Positions 35,701 through 50,700 of a stretch of DNA of 64,000 bases are shown one piece after another. The first letter of the stretch is position 1. Each line of letters begins with the position of its first letter. Both the position numbers and the translations under genes were made by a program. Source of the stretch: Adineta ricciae (taxonomy: Eukaryota > Rotifera > Eurotatoria > Adinetida > Adinetidae); the NCBI GenBank assembly GCA_905250025.1, contig CAJNOJ010000004.1, positions 992,001 through 1,056,000 of the forward strand, read 5' to 3'. The notes beneath the pieces were generated by a model. The model made no database searches and was not told the DNA's origin. It saw only the letters and a list, made by a program, of their open reading frames with translations.

Positions 35701-38700
35701 TCATACATCCATGGATATTCGTGTTATTGCCAAACTTAATGATCGTCTCAAGTAAGTTTCAAATGCTGAGTACTCGAATTTCATCTATCCTCTTTTAGAT
35801 TTAACGAAAATCTGATCATCAATGTCGAACATAGTGTTCCGTGCACAATACCAATCACAGCCCAAGGCACAGGTGCATTAATTGTACCTGATGTTCCAAT
35901 CTTTCCTTGTCTCAATTTGGGTTCACGTTTTGTCGGAACATCGATTGTCCAACGCATTCATTTTACAAACAAAGGCCGTCGTCAACTAGCTGTTCATTTC
36001 ATATCTGCAAGTGATACCAAAGCTGCCTACGGTATCCAGAGGAAACCAAAAGCAAACAATAAAGAGCCTGAAGTCGATCCATTAGCTGATTTAACATTTC
36101 GTCTCGAACCTGAACGTTTAGAATTCGCACCGGGTGAAACACGTCTTTTAACAATTACAGGTTTTGCCGCACAACCAAAAGTTGTCGATGAAGCATTTAC
36201 ATGCTTAGCTATTATTGGTCGTTCAACTGGTCGCGATAAATTACTTTCCTTGAAAATTCACTGTGACTTCGTCGAACCATTGATGTCATTTTCGAGAACT
36301 GATCTTTATTTTCGTGCGGAATACAATGAACAACGACAACCGGATACTGTGCGTGAACCGATTCCCTCGGAATTAACATTTTCAAACATATCTGCCATCG
36401 ATTTAACTGCACATGTTCGTGTGAAATATCCATTCTTGCTGAAAAATGATACCAATGATGAATTCAATTCCGTCAGTCGTTTAGATAGCATAGATGAACC
36501 AATACCGGACATCCCGACGAACTTTACATTAGGCAAGACAATAAAAATCTTAACGGGAATGAGTTACTCCGAAGTAGTTTATTTCGATCCGAGCGCCGAT
36601 ACAAAAGAAATTTCCTGGAAACGCGATGAACAATTGGTATTCAGCTACGAAGAACACGCCTTCCATGTAAGTTTCGCTGAGAAGAAATAGAAAATAAAAA
36701 CATCGATTGCTTCTTTAGGATACGATTCAACTTCATGGTGAAGTTCATTATCCAAATCTGTCTATTGAACATACTGATCTCGATTTCGGATGTATTCTTA
36801 ATGGTTCAGAAGTAACACGATTTATCAACATGGTCAATGTTAGTCCATTACCGGTCAAATATCTGTGGACATTTGTTCTTGATGAAAACGAACCAAACTT
36901 TGTTTTTGAACCTCAACCACGAACTAGTATCTCGTATCCACAGTCAGATCAAATGCAAATTCAAAGTGGTCCATGGTCGGAAAATGCTGCTGATCAACAA
37001 GACACACCACATGATAATACAACTGTCACACCAAAAATCGACGAAATATTCGATATTTCGCCATTTTTCGGCAGTCTTCAGCCAGGGTAAGTGTCAAATA
37101 TAGCGAACGAAAAACGAATTGAAACAACATATCTCCTCTATTTGTAGAGAAATCGAAAAAACCGCTGTTCGTTTCTACGGTCGTCCAGGTATAACAGCGA
37201 ACGTGAAAGCTATCTGCCAGGTTGACAACGGTCCTATCTACAAACTATCACTTCATGGTCAAGCATCATTCGTTGCATATCATTTGAATACGCACGAAAT
37301 CGATTTTGGTGATGTACATTTCGATAGATCAACAATGCGTACATTAACATTAACCAATGATGGTCAAGTACCGTTAGATTTTCAATTCTTAAATTTAAAT
37401 AATCTAAATCCAACTGATCAACATGCACATTTATCCATTGAACCAGAATCTGGCCTTTGTCCAGCTTCGAAATCGTTGGTTATAACAATTAAATTCTTGC
37501 CGAACATTCCTGAACATTTTGAGAAAACAATCTTCTTACAAATTGCGCACTTTCGTCCGGATGAGATTCACTTAGTTGGCACAGGAATGTTCTCTCGTTT
37601 AGAAATTAATTTACCACGTCACATCACGGAGAATTCTATTGAAGAGAAAATATTCACTGAAATCAAAGATAAAACCGATGAAACAAATCGACAACAGCAA
37701 CTCGATACACTCGTCGTACAAAACTTCGTCGAAAAATTCAACGAAGCAATCCCTTCTCCACCCGGCGCATCCCTTGATCAACTCGCTGATTCTCAAATAC
37801 AACAATCTGTACGATCAAGTAATATGTCCTTATCAACATCAACATCGACAACAACAAATGTAACGAAACGCACATCAAGCACCAAGTCAATGCCTGTCTT
37901 ACCTGATTATATCGTTGATTTTGAATACGTCATTCTTGGAACCGTTCGACAACAAAAAATTCATATGAAAAATCCAACGTCGAATAACATTACCTTTCAA
38001 ATCGAACGAGGAACCTATAGAAATACAGGTTTTTCATTTGATTGCGATCGTATCAAGAACTTACCGCCTGGAGAGTCCATTACCGTCACAGTCACATTCG
38101 ATCCACGTGGTGCTAATCTTGGTCTTGGACCTGTGGAATGTCGAGTGCCAGTAGAAGTAAGTTAAGTCTCTCGACCAAATCGAATTCTTTTTCTTTTCAT
38201 CAGGTCACGTCGGGTCCATCATTCCATTTACGTTTGAAAGCGAATGTAACCATGCCAGATCTCAGTGCATCGAACGATATGTTCGATTTTAGTACAGTAA
38301 AATGTGGCGAATGTAAAATAGCCACGATACAATTACAAAATCCGAAAGAAATCGCTTGCAGATGGGTTGCTGCTTATCCTGGCGTAAGATTTCAATTAAG
38401 ATTCTTTTAGTTTCTATGAGTTCGAGCTTTTTCAGGAAGATTCCTATGGTAAACAAGTCGGTCGTTTTCCACGACGTGGAAATATCAGTAATCGAAAGAA
38501 ACCATCAACTCGTATTTTCGAAGTTTTACCACCATCAGGAATCATACAAGCAGGTCAAAAAGCCAATGTTCAAATCAAATTTACCCCAGTGGAAGAAGTA
38601 ATTTCTCAGATTGAAATCTTCTTCGTTCATAGTTTGATTTTGTTGTAGACAACATATGAATCACGTGTTCTCCTACGCATCGATCAAAGTAGTCAACGAT

Positions 38701-41700
38701 TAATGATAATTTGTCGTGGGATTGGTCTTGAACCACAAATTATTATCGGACAAATGCGCGGTACAACATTTGAGCCGACGACATCAATTGTGTTCAATCC
38801 TATCCTAACACATAGCAATGGCGATGAACAAGAAATTGTCATAAGAAATCCATGTACATTTCCAGTCGAAATTTATAATCTAGAATTCGATAAACAATTT
38901 CTCGAAGAAGAAAAAGTAATTCAATCCTGCTTATATCTCATTTTGAATGACGTTCTGTATAGGTACTACGTCTTTTGCCTGGTTATGATGAAAATAATAA
39001 CATTCTCTTACCGACACGAGCTGCAGGAGAAAAATTACCACCGGAAATACAACAGTTTTATGACAGTAAGACCTACGCAGTCGGAATGAAAAGATGTAGA
39101 CAAATGATATGTATTGAATTTTAGAAGTGGTAAAACAAGCCGAGGAAGAAAAACAAGGAAATCTTACGAAAAGAACAGAGGGTAACGAATATCTGTGAAG
39201 TGAAGCATCAGCACAACATAAATCCTTGCTCTCTTCTAGATGGATCATTGGTTCCTCCTGATGGTGTTGAATCGAATGTAGCTGAAACCAGTTCTGTTTC
39301 ACATCAGCCGACAACCACAACATCGATTACTGCTGAACGAAATACGAACGGAAGAGCGAGTTTGAATCTAAGTATCGATCCTACCGACGTATCATTTGTC
39401 GATAAGAGTGAAGTGACATTGAAACGCATCGCAGAAAAACTCATCGATTATGATATGACGCCTGTTGCTGAAGCCTTGGCACGTCATTTAGGTATCGATT
39501 TAACCAATGATGGCATACAAGCACGCAATCGACGTGGAATTGCAATCATAGTACACGGGCCACCTGGTTCAGGTAAAGCAACATTTTCATAGTGACGATT
39601 TTCTATATGATCAATGGAATATTTCGTTAGGAAAAACAATGATTTCTCGCGAACTTAGTCAACGTTATGATTGTGCCCTGATAAATCTTGATCAAGTGAT
39701 AATCGAAGCAATTGATAGTTCGAATCGTAGTGAACAAGCGCAACGCGCTTATCAATCATGTCGTGAAGCTTTCGAGAAACACATCGAAGATCAACAACGA
39801 CAAGCAGAGCTGGATGCTGATCATCCTGCACCTGTTCCCATAGGTAAAGTCGAAGGGAAAGAATGATTTTCTTTTTTTGAATGAATAAGGAATCATCAAA
39901 TGAAAGATTTCCATGAAAGTAAACATTATAATGAAGATATTTTTTAATGTATAATCCTAGGCAAAAATCGTCGACGTTCTTCCATTCTACCGATAATTAC
40001 ATCGCCTACTAATAGCAATGCGTCGCCAAGAAGTGTGTAAATGAAAACTCGTATTCTCTCGCTCTTAGCAAATTTGAACTAAAATTCCTTCTTATTTTCT
40101 CCACTTCTTTTTGATTTTTATGCTGTGCATTCGATGATCAGATTGTGACTGTTCTTATGTCTTGTTTTAGTTACACATACGAAAAAGCCAACTGATAAGA
40201 AGAAGAAAGGCTCCGAAGTAGCTGATTCAAATGCTCAAATTGCAACTCTCGAACCGCAACCATTAGTTGCTCCTCCACAAATCAAATTCAAAGTACATAA
40301 ACATCTCTCATCTGCAGCTCAGCAAGAATTAATGCAAACACACAAGAGTTCGGATGATGCTACATCTATTCTCGAAGATGATCAAGAAGAATTGATGTCA
40401 TTCGTATTAACAGAAGATGTTTTCGTAGAAATTCTTGCCGCACGACTTCAGGTAAAGCATATTCGCTTTGATACATACTTGTGAACACTTTCGTTTTCTT
40501 ATTCAGAGACTAGACTGTCTTCATGGTGTCGTCTTCGATAGTCTCGATACATCATTTCTTGCCAATGCATCACAAACCGCAATTGCTGTTTTGAAAGCAA
40601 TCAACAATCGTTCTTATATCTATGCTATAGTCACAAATTTCTCCTATGCTAAATATAAAGAAGCTCAAGCTAAAGCGGACGAAATACGCCGTATGTAAAA
40701 CTTTTTTGCCAATTCGATGGATTAGTTAACTGGTGACTACTTTACGTGTTTTTAGGATCGGAAGAACGTTTGCGAGAACAAGCTGAAAAAGAATATGTCG
40801 AAGAGATGGGTGAAGACGAATATGATGGTTTACCTGAAGAAGAAAAACAACGTATTGATCAACGAAGATTACAACAAAAGAAAGATCGTATTCAACGGTG
40901 AATTTTTTCCATCAATTTCTGTTTTCTAATTCCAAATATTCGCGAATGTTTAGAGAACAACGACTCAAAGAAGAAAAAGCGCGATTAGAACAAGAACGTT
41001 TAGCATCGAAAGAAGTCGAACCGTATGTGTTAATGTGATCGACTGCTTTTCATTCCATTGATGTGTCTTTCTCTAGGAAAAAGACGAAAAAAGGCGGATC
41101 AAGTCAGCCGTTGATGGGTAAAGGCACTTCGACATTAGGTGGAGACAAAAATCTTGCTGCTTCATCAACTGCTGTTGCTGGTGGCAAAGGTGGATCTCGA
41201 GTGACATTGATTAGCGCACGTGGTCCAGCTGGTTCTGATCGATCAAACATGAAACTGGATGGTTCAAGTGCAGAAGATCTTGAAAAGTATGCAAGAAGAG
41301 CGTTTCATGTTTAATAGGAAAACGTGTGTTATTTGCAGGAAGAAAGCTTCGAAAAGTGAACTGAAATCTCTTCGAGATCTTTCTATTAAAGAAGAAGGTG
41401 AAGGTTCGGGTAGTTTAATTAAAGGATCAACTACAAGTGATCTTGAAGATGAAAAAGAAAAAAAGAAAGATCGTGAATTACTGACGAAGTAAGTTTGGGA
41501 AAGCATACATTTTCCTACTTTCTATCTCTCGATTCCTTTAGATTCAAAACGTTTGAATTTTATCGTAACGATGTACTCAATGTTTTCGAACTTTGGGATC
41601 GAACAAAAGGCGTGACACGAAATCCGCCAACACCAGTCAATCAAGGTGAAGACGAGCATGGCTCTGGTGCTCTTGCAGCTGGCGGAAAGAAAGTTGCACA

Positions 41701-44700
41701 GAAGAAAGACAAAGGTATTGAATGATGAATTTTCTTTCATGTCTATTGCAACTTTGATCGTCATAGTCAAACGAGATACTCTTCAAGCTCCTTCATCTGA
41801 GTTGACGAGGAAAAATTCACGTACTTTGTTAAATAATTGCTCTTCATTTTGCCTTTAGTTTTTGTTTTTGCTAATTATTCATGGACTACAGTTGAAATTT
41901 TGTTCTTTCAGGAAAGAAAGCCGATACAAAAGATAAAGAAAAAGTCGAAAAACTAGATGAGAACGGTCCAACAAGTACTCCTGTTCAACATCTATCGAGT
42001 ACAACGCCGATCAATGTTGTAAGACATACGAGATGTTTGTTATTATTCATCTACTCATTCTCTGTTAAGGATGAACCTACACAAGCGACAAAAGATGAGA
42101 CAAAGAAACACTCATCAGCCGGATCTGAAGACACGTTGAATATTCCCACAATTCAAATTGATACACCATCAAATTATAATTCCAATCAGCCATTACCGGC
42201 AAATTTAATGGAGACAATTAAAAGTCACTTACCAACTTCCGATGAGGTTCGAATCGGTGTAAACCAGTCGAAAGATTAAATGTATTTGCATTCGTTTACT
42301 AGGTGCTCGATGGCATGGGTCAAGGCCCTCGTGGTCCACCGGTTCCCAAAGCATTTGAATTTGCTGTCGTTCCATTTCCTGATCCACGTGTTAATCCACC
42401 TTGTGCTGAATATGGTCAATACTTTTTTGTCGCTACAAGTGAAAACGACCCGTAAGACTCTCACGTTCGATAGGTTTCATTTATCTGAATGTTCAATTCT
42501 TAGAAATCTATTTCCTGAAGACGCTAAAAAGGACAATAAGACACCGGAGCCACCTACCAACGGCGACGACGGTGACGGAAAAGATACGGGAAATAAAGGT
42601 CGCCGTAGCCGTGGTATGTTGTTCATGAGAAGAAAAACTAAATACGAAAGAAAATATGCCTTCATTCGATTTAGCGGAACGAGATTCGATTTCAACGAAA
42701 CGAAAGACAAGTGGTGGTCCGGGTGGCAGTACCGAAGGAAAATCATCTACACGGGGCACCGGTAAAGCTGGTCGACATGGAGGAAAACAATCTCCAACAC
42801 GCCATTCCGATGGGACCGACACTACAGGCGACTCAGGCAGTGAAAAAATTCTACCAAAGTTTGCTTCTCGATTTGTCATATGACTTTCGATATAGAACTG
42901 ATCTTTTCTATACAGGATCATTCGTTTTCGTTGGGTTATTCCTGCAAAAGACGAAGTTCGTGTTCGTCTTCGTTTTGTTTCAAATGAAGTCGGCCAATTC
43001 GATCAAACCATTTCCTTTGAACTTCTTGGTACTAAAAGAAACTACAAGGTTTTCTGTCGAGGTGTATGCACTTTTCCAACCATTAGTCGTGAACCTCGGT
43101 AAATAGTTTATTTTTCGATAATTTCATCATGGTCGATTCGTTTTATCCAGAACTATCTTTCCAAATCGACAAAAAGCACGTAAACCAAATGAAATCGTTC
43201 ATAAGAAATTCATCCTCGCTACTGAACAATATGATTTCGGTCCGTTGGTACTTGGCAAAGACATAAATAAGTACGTTTTGTTTTATTGATGTCGAACTGA
43301 AATTCTCACAACTGTTATTCGATTTAGAATTCGCGCTGGAGTTTACCCAAGTAATCTTGAGACATTAACTATTGATAATACATCACCCATGGACGTCGAA
43401 GCACTATTTTGTTTCTTGAATGATGTCGATCCAGCGAAAGCTATTTTCTTTCTTGATCCTACAGAAATGCATTTGAAACCCGGAGAGTCCAAAGTATGAA
43501 GAATATACTAACTTGTTCCCGAAATCATTGATTCACATTCATGTTTTCCTGTAGCCTTTGAAAATCATGGCAAATCCACAAAAAGAAGGTCATTTCGAGG
43601 AATCGCTCGTTTGCTGTATTAAAGAGAATCCTGAACCAATTGTCTACAAATTATGTTGCGATGGCTGTACGCCTGAATTGCAAATAGAACCAACATCATT
43701 TGATTTCGGTCAAGTATTACTCTACCGGTAAATATTCACAATTGAAAATCTATCCATCTAGTCTTTGACTTGCTCTTCTAGCAAAGAATCACGAACAATT
43801 CGATTGAAAAATACAAAGCGAATTCCTGTTCGATGGCGATTAACCGGCATTGGCCAAGATGGTATCGGTCAAGAATTTTCAACGAAAACTGATACAGGAA
43901 TTGTCGAACCATTGAGTACCTATGAACTACAACTGAATTATTATGCCAGTCGACCACGTTCACCAGCATCGCAAAAGAATAAACTGTCTCTTAAACTCGA
44001 AGTAATTCAATGTTGACCTCGATGTTTAAAACTAGACTTTCTTTGCTCATAGATTTCTGATACTGAAGGTATGCCAGGTGCAATAAAAACTGTGAATGTT
44101 CCTGTTACTGTCGATCCGTATGATATCGTTTTGGATATGACATTCCAGAAAGGTAATGATCGTGGTATCGATTTTGGCAACGTGCGTGTTAACCAAGAAG
44201 CCAAACAAACATGTACTTTGAAGAACAAAGGCAAACGTGAAATTCGATATAAGTACGATTTTTTTAATAAATATTGATTTTCATTCGAATTGCGTTTTCT
44301 TTGTGCTAGATTCGAATTGATACCAGATCCAAAATCCAAGATTAACGCAAGCAAATTCTTTGAAATCGTTCCTAAACAAGGAAGCTTAACTGCAGGCGGA
44401 GACCGTAACGCACCAGCTACAAATGTTGCAGTAAGTACTAAACTCATCCCTTCTTGGTTCTGAACTACATTCTATAATAAAGATCACATTCAAACCCACA
44501 GCTGAAGTGCATCTTAAAGAAGCCGAAATTATTGTTGTTAGTGTTATCAACGTCACATCACCAGGCAAAGGAGCCGATAGCACTACTCATGTCACATCAC
44601 ACGGTACAGGGAAAGGTAATGCAGAAGCAGCATTAGGTCGAAATGCGGTGGCCACTCAACAACAAGCCGCAGCTCCACCAGTCGAAGAAGAAGTTGCACG

Positions 44701-47700
44701 TATTCGATTGAAAATCTCGGCAAAAGCAACTTATAGCAAGTAAGTGATACATTATAATGAAGTCAAACTATTCAATCGATTTCTTAATCAGATTTACGAT
44801 TACACCGGAAAGAGAAGTCAATTTTGGTCCAATGCCGATCGGTTGCCCTCGCCGTGTCGAAAAATTCCTTATTGAAAATCATGGCGAGCATGACTTCAAA
44901 TTTATCATTACCAAATTCCAACGTGATTCTTCGCCGCAAAAACTAAACATGAAGTATGTTCCAATTCATGACTATCGAGCAAAAGTTAAGTCACTTTTCT
45001 GATCGTTGTAGAGATGCGCCGACGCAGGGACGTCTACAAGTGGGTCCATTCCTTATTTCACCAGCATTTGCAATGATCATACCGGGTGGAAGTTCAACTG
45101 TATCAGTCGAATGTATCTCAGAATCGGATTCACCAAAGAAATTTGAAGAAGTAACACGTTCCCCTTTAAGTTTTGAATTGTAAAAATCAATATTTTTTTT
45201 TATCTCTAGGAAGTTTTAATTGATATTGCCGATCGAAATCCAATCGAATATCCGAAAGGAATTATTTATAAGCTCAAGAGTGAACTCATCGTTCCACAAA
45301 TCGACACCAGTGACATTGCATCAATCTTTGAAGAACATCGTGTTGTTCGAAACTTATCGTCATTTAAAAATATTGCCGATGTAAGTTATGATTTCGAATA
45401 TGTTGTCCAATTGACACGGTAATGAAATATATCTTATAGTCCGTTACTGGTGGTGTATACGGTGAAGAAGACCGCCGTTTTCAATTTCGAAATGTTATCG
45501 TTGGCCGAACATCGAAAGCGCGATTCAAGATCAGCAATTCACAAAAGGTAAATAAATTCCTGTTTCGATACGTAGAATAACTGAAAATGCCTATTTTAGG
45601 TGCCAGTTGATATCAATCTTGCTCTTCGTTCAATCAATAAAAGTCATAAAGTTGTCGAAGCGTTCGAACTCGATGCTCATCGAGCACAAATACCTCCGTA
45701 CAGTAATCACTATGCTGTTGTATCATTTACTCCAACAGCTATGCAATCGTACGCCGCCGTTTTCGACGTCACTGTTGATGGTCAATCGAAACTCAATCGA
45801 GAATCACGTAATACGCCACATTTTTCGTGTGAACTTCATGGTGAAGGTCATCTGCCGCGTGTAACTATCTTACGACCAGCTATTCGAAATAAAAAAGCAC
45901 AAACAATGATGATCTTCAATAAACTATTACTCGGCCGACAAGCAACTCAACAACTTCTTTTAGTAAACGAAGGTGTTCTACCAGCGAAAGTATGTTCCTA
46001 ATCTTTAGTCATGAGAGAAAAAGCTTATTTTTATGATTTAGGTGGACTTCTATCTTCATGATGTTGAAAATGTGTATTCACTACAGCCATCTGCGGATAA
46101 TCCTCATCCAGAAAATCTTGTTATTAATGATATGACACGTAAAGCAACCGCAGCATCAGCAATATTTGAAGTTGGCCAAAAGATTGCCCTAGATATTCTA
46201 TTCAAACCAAAACCAAACCAAGGCTCACAACGATATGAAGGTGTTCTTCGACTTGTTGTTGTTGATAATCAGTATGAAGATACAAGTGTTCAATTAATTG
46301 GAGAAAGTTACACCGATGATATAACATTGGATAACATTCATGGCTTAGTGATGAGTGATGAACCATTACCGATACAAAATGCATCCGCGCAACAGCAACA
46401 ACAGACTATTGTTGATGATGATGCACCAGGTAAAAAGAGTTTGTTTTGGATACAAAGTATTCGAACTGTTTGGTCTTTTTCTCTTTCAAAATAGTTTCCC
46501 TTTCCAATACAATTAATTTTGGTGAAATTCATCTGAACGAATCTCGACAAATTCTCTTTTCTATAACAAATCATCACACGAAAGATTCGGTTCGTTTCGA
46601 GTGGCCCGAACATCCTCAATGTACATTTTCACCACGCGTTGGTCATTTACATGCCGGTAAGAATTCTCTTTGCAGTTTAAGCTACTTCTTCACATCGATA
46701 TTGTCTCGTAGGTTGTACGAAAGACATTCAAGTAACATTCAAAACGAATAAACCAATTCAACTGACCAAGGAGAAACTTCTTTGCACAATAACAAAAATC
46801 AGTTTTGATCGTCCAACTAATGAAATACCTGACTGGGACGATCGAATGCGCTCGATTAAATGGGTTGATGTTCCACAACAACCAAACGATCCAGCAAACC
46901 CTGAACAACAACAACGTACAAATCGTCCGGCAAGAAAGAAAGTGATCGAAGCAGATGCTGAACCAGCACATCAACGTATTGAAGAACAAGCTCGGCAATT
47001 AGATATCTATATATCTGCTGTGTCTGATTATTGTCGATATAAATGTAGCGATTTTGAAATACGATTTTTAGAAACAGCAATGTTACAAACACGTATTCAA
47101 GAGTAATTCGATTTTGTGATCTTGAATACCTTTTAATATTGTTTCTTTCGTTTGATTTGTAGAGTAACAGTTACCAATCGTGGAAAAGTTGCATTCAACT
47201 ACGCGTGGCAAGTTCATATGGAAGACAATCTTCGACCGTTTACTCCAATGATCGATCGGGATCCGCCAACGCCTGAACCCATAGAAAGTACGCGAAAAGG
47301 ACAAAAAGGCGGTACTCGAACACCGGCAACAGCTGCCCCCACACCAGATGCATCCAATGCACAAGATTCACCAACAACTGCACCTGCTGCACGCGGCAAA
47401 GATAAATCAAGCAAAGAAACGGGTAAATCAACAGGTAAAGATGGCCAGAGCGGAAGTCGTGTGAAGGGTGCTCGATCATCAGTTAAATCCAATGCACCCA
47501 CCGACAGTGTCGCAGAAGAGAAAGAAACTGACAATGAACAGACACTTGTCAATGACGGTACCATTCTTATGGAGTTATCTCAACTTGATTCCGACTCGAA
47601 TCTTCACGCACCAGCCACTCCAATGGCTGATATCGGTTATATTCCATTCATGGTCGAACCTGACACGGGTTCACTTGCAGTGGGTGCTAGTCAAATCTTT

Positions 47701-50700
47701 AAAGTGAAATTCGCACCACTCGACATCAATGATTATCAAGCACGATTAGTTTGTTGGTAAGTGTTATTGATATCGGCGAAGAAAATGGCATGATGATTAT
47801 CTTTTTCTATTTCGTCTGTTTTAGTATACCAAATTTAGAAACGGGCAAACCAGGTCCGGTCGTTGCCGTTCGTGGACGCAGTCTTTTACCATTCTGTCAT
47901 TTTGAACTGGAGGAATCCGATTATTTAACTGCTGGACGACGACGTGTTGATCTTTTAGTTCATAACAGTGCGACACATGCACCAGCACCATTCGTTGATC
48001 GTCAAACACGTGTGATCGAATTCAAAGCTGTGGGCACGGGATCTCCATTAAATCGGTATGTACTATTTTCTCGTGTTATTCTTTGCAAATGAAACCTTTT
48101 TGTTCTAGCTCATTCTCTGTGCTCAATCCCACTGATCATGATTATACTTATCGATGGATTTGTGAAGATAATCTTGACCTAACAAAACAACCGTCATTCG
48201 TTTGTCGTACTATTCAAGGCAAGATTACGTCGGGAAAAGGAGCCATCGTAAGTGCAATCTGCGTTTTTGCATTATTCTTTTCGAATGATTTCCATTTAGA
48301 TGTCCTTTGATTTCTTTCCTCGTTCATTTGGCATCGTAGAATCAATGTATCGTTTTGAGATACCGTCACATTCGCTATCTGTTCCATTTCTTCTCGTTGG
48401 TCAAATTACAGAACCACAGATCTTATTCGATCGAACATTTCTTTCTTTTCATCCTGTTTTAATTGGTCATTATGCAGAAGAGTCTATTACTTTAATTAAC
48501 AAAGAAGATCGTCCATTTCACTATCAATTTCTCGAACGTTCATTCATCAATGGCACAACAAACAATGATATTGCTATTGAGCCATCCCCAACAGGCACAA
48601 TCTTAGCTAATTCACGTTTACCATTACGCGTTGTCTTTCGTCCAACGCAAAATCGAGCATATACATATGTCCTTCAATGTCGTATGGGTGAAACAATCGA
48701 ATCATTGAATTTGAATATTCGTGGCGAAGGGTTTGCCAATCTATCCTGTGTTCAAAATGAAGGTATCGATGGTAAACGATACGACTTGACAACTGTACAG
48801 ACCGGTACCAATGAAATACGATTCGATGATGTTCTTATCGGCAATTCTACATCTCGACAAATCGAAATATCCAATGATGGCAAATATGCATTCGATTACA
48901 ATTGGTCATCCGATCAAAACCAAGACTTAGGACCATTTACGATCTCGCCAATGAAAGGTACAGTGACCAATAGTCAAAAACAAACATGTGTCATCACATT
49001 CGAGCCACGTACACGCGAACATCGATCGCTAATTCAACGTCTAGTTCATTTAAGCATTCTCAATGGTTTGAAATATGATTTACTATTAATTGGACAGACA
49101 ACAACGCCAAATATAAACTTTTCATTCTTATCACACAACTTCGGCCCATGCTTTGTCTATCGCGCTGGCATGCCTGAGAATACTTGTCAATTAACTATTA
49201 CAAATCAAGACACCAAAGATCATACAGTCGAATGTTTATATCAGTCAAGCGCACAGTTGATGGTCGACTTTAAGGGAGGTTTAATTGCTTCAAAACAGAG
49301 TGCAGTTTGCAAATTTACATTCTATCCACGAGAACAGAAGACATATCGTGAAAATGTTCAATTGGAAATCGATGGCTTGACAATCGTTACGATTGTTATT
49401 GAAGGTGAAGGAGTCGATTTCCGAGTTGAATTAGCCGAACCAAAAAATAAGATCGTCAATTTGGGTGCTCTACAAGCAGGAAAAAGTGTAACACGTGAAG
49501 TGTGTCTCGTGAATCGAAGTCGTGCGCCTGTTTCTAACTGTCATGTTGCATTAATGTCTTCGGATAGTGGTGCTCCACGTGACATGCTCAGTATTCAACC
49601 TACCACCCCAATATCACTGAAAGCTCGAGGTGGAACAGCAACAGTTACAATCAAATATACACCTCGTTCACGTTTGCCACCATTCGTCGAACAAATCTTA
49701 TTGAAGTATGGCGATCTAGATGTACCAATGTTTGCTGTTCGCGGTTGCTGTCAAGGTTATGATATTGGTCTCGATACAGATGCATTACCCTTTGGTGCTG
49801 TAGGAAAAGATTGCTCGCTAACACGCAAACTAATTCTATCGAATCGTGGTGATATCGGCGCAGCATTTTCATGGAATAATACACAACTACGCGACTCACC
49901 GTTTAGTGTTGCGCCAACGAATGGTTATGTTGCACCAGGACAAGAAGCGACAATTGAATTCGTTTTTCAGCCACACACCATTCGACATGATATTCGTTGT
50001 GAGAAACTAGAATGTCGAATTGAAGGAACTAAATCAGTTCATGTGACACTGAGTGGTTCATGCATTGAAGTGGCGCCTGCGCGAGAAACAGTTAATATTT
50101 CAACTGCCGTACGATCTAAAGAATCGAAGTCGATTAATTTGAAAAACAACACAAACACATTATGGACACTGACGCCTGTGATTAGCGGAGAATATTTCAC
50201 TGGTACTGATACAGTCATTATCGAACCGAACTCAACAAAAAATTATGAACTAACATACTTACCACTAACCGAAGGTATTGAAGGAAAATCTTCCGTTGTC
50301 TGATTGAAATTATCGATTTTCTGTTCTTACGTTTAGGTAAACATACCGGTACACTATTTTTTCCTTTACCGGATGGAAATGGGCTTCTTTATAATGTTGC
50401 TGGTAGTGCTGATTCGCCACGACCAGCGGGTAAATTCTCTCGTGAAGTACCATGCAAAACTCCCTATGTGGAATTATTGTCTGTTGAAAATTGGTTGAAG
50501 AAACCACAACGTTTTCGTGTTACACATGAAGTAATCAAACAAGACCGTCCCGAAGTAGCGACAACAATCAAATATCTCGAATTTATCGATGTTGCACCAA
50601 AATCGAAACGAGATTTCAAATTGAATTTCTATTCGTACAAAGAATGTGTACAACAAATCAAACTAATCTTCAAAAATGAGCAAACACAGGAGTATCTTTG

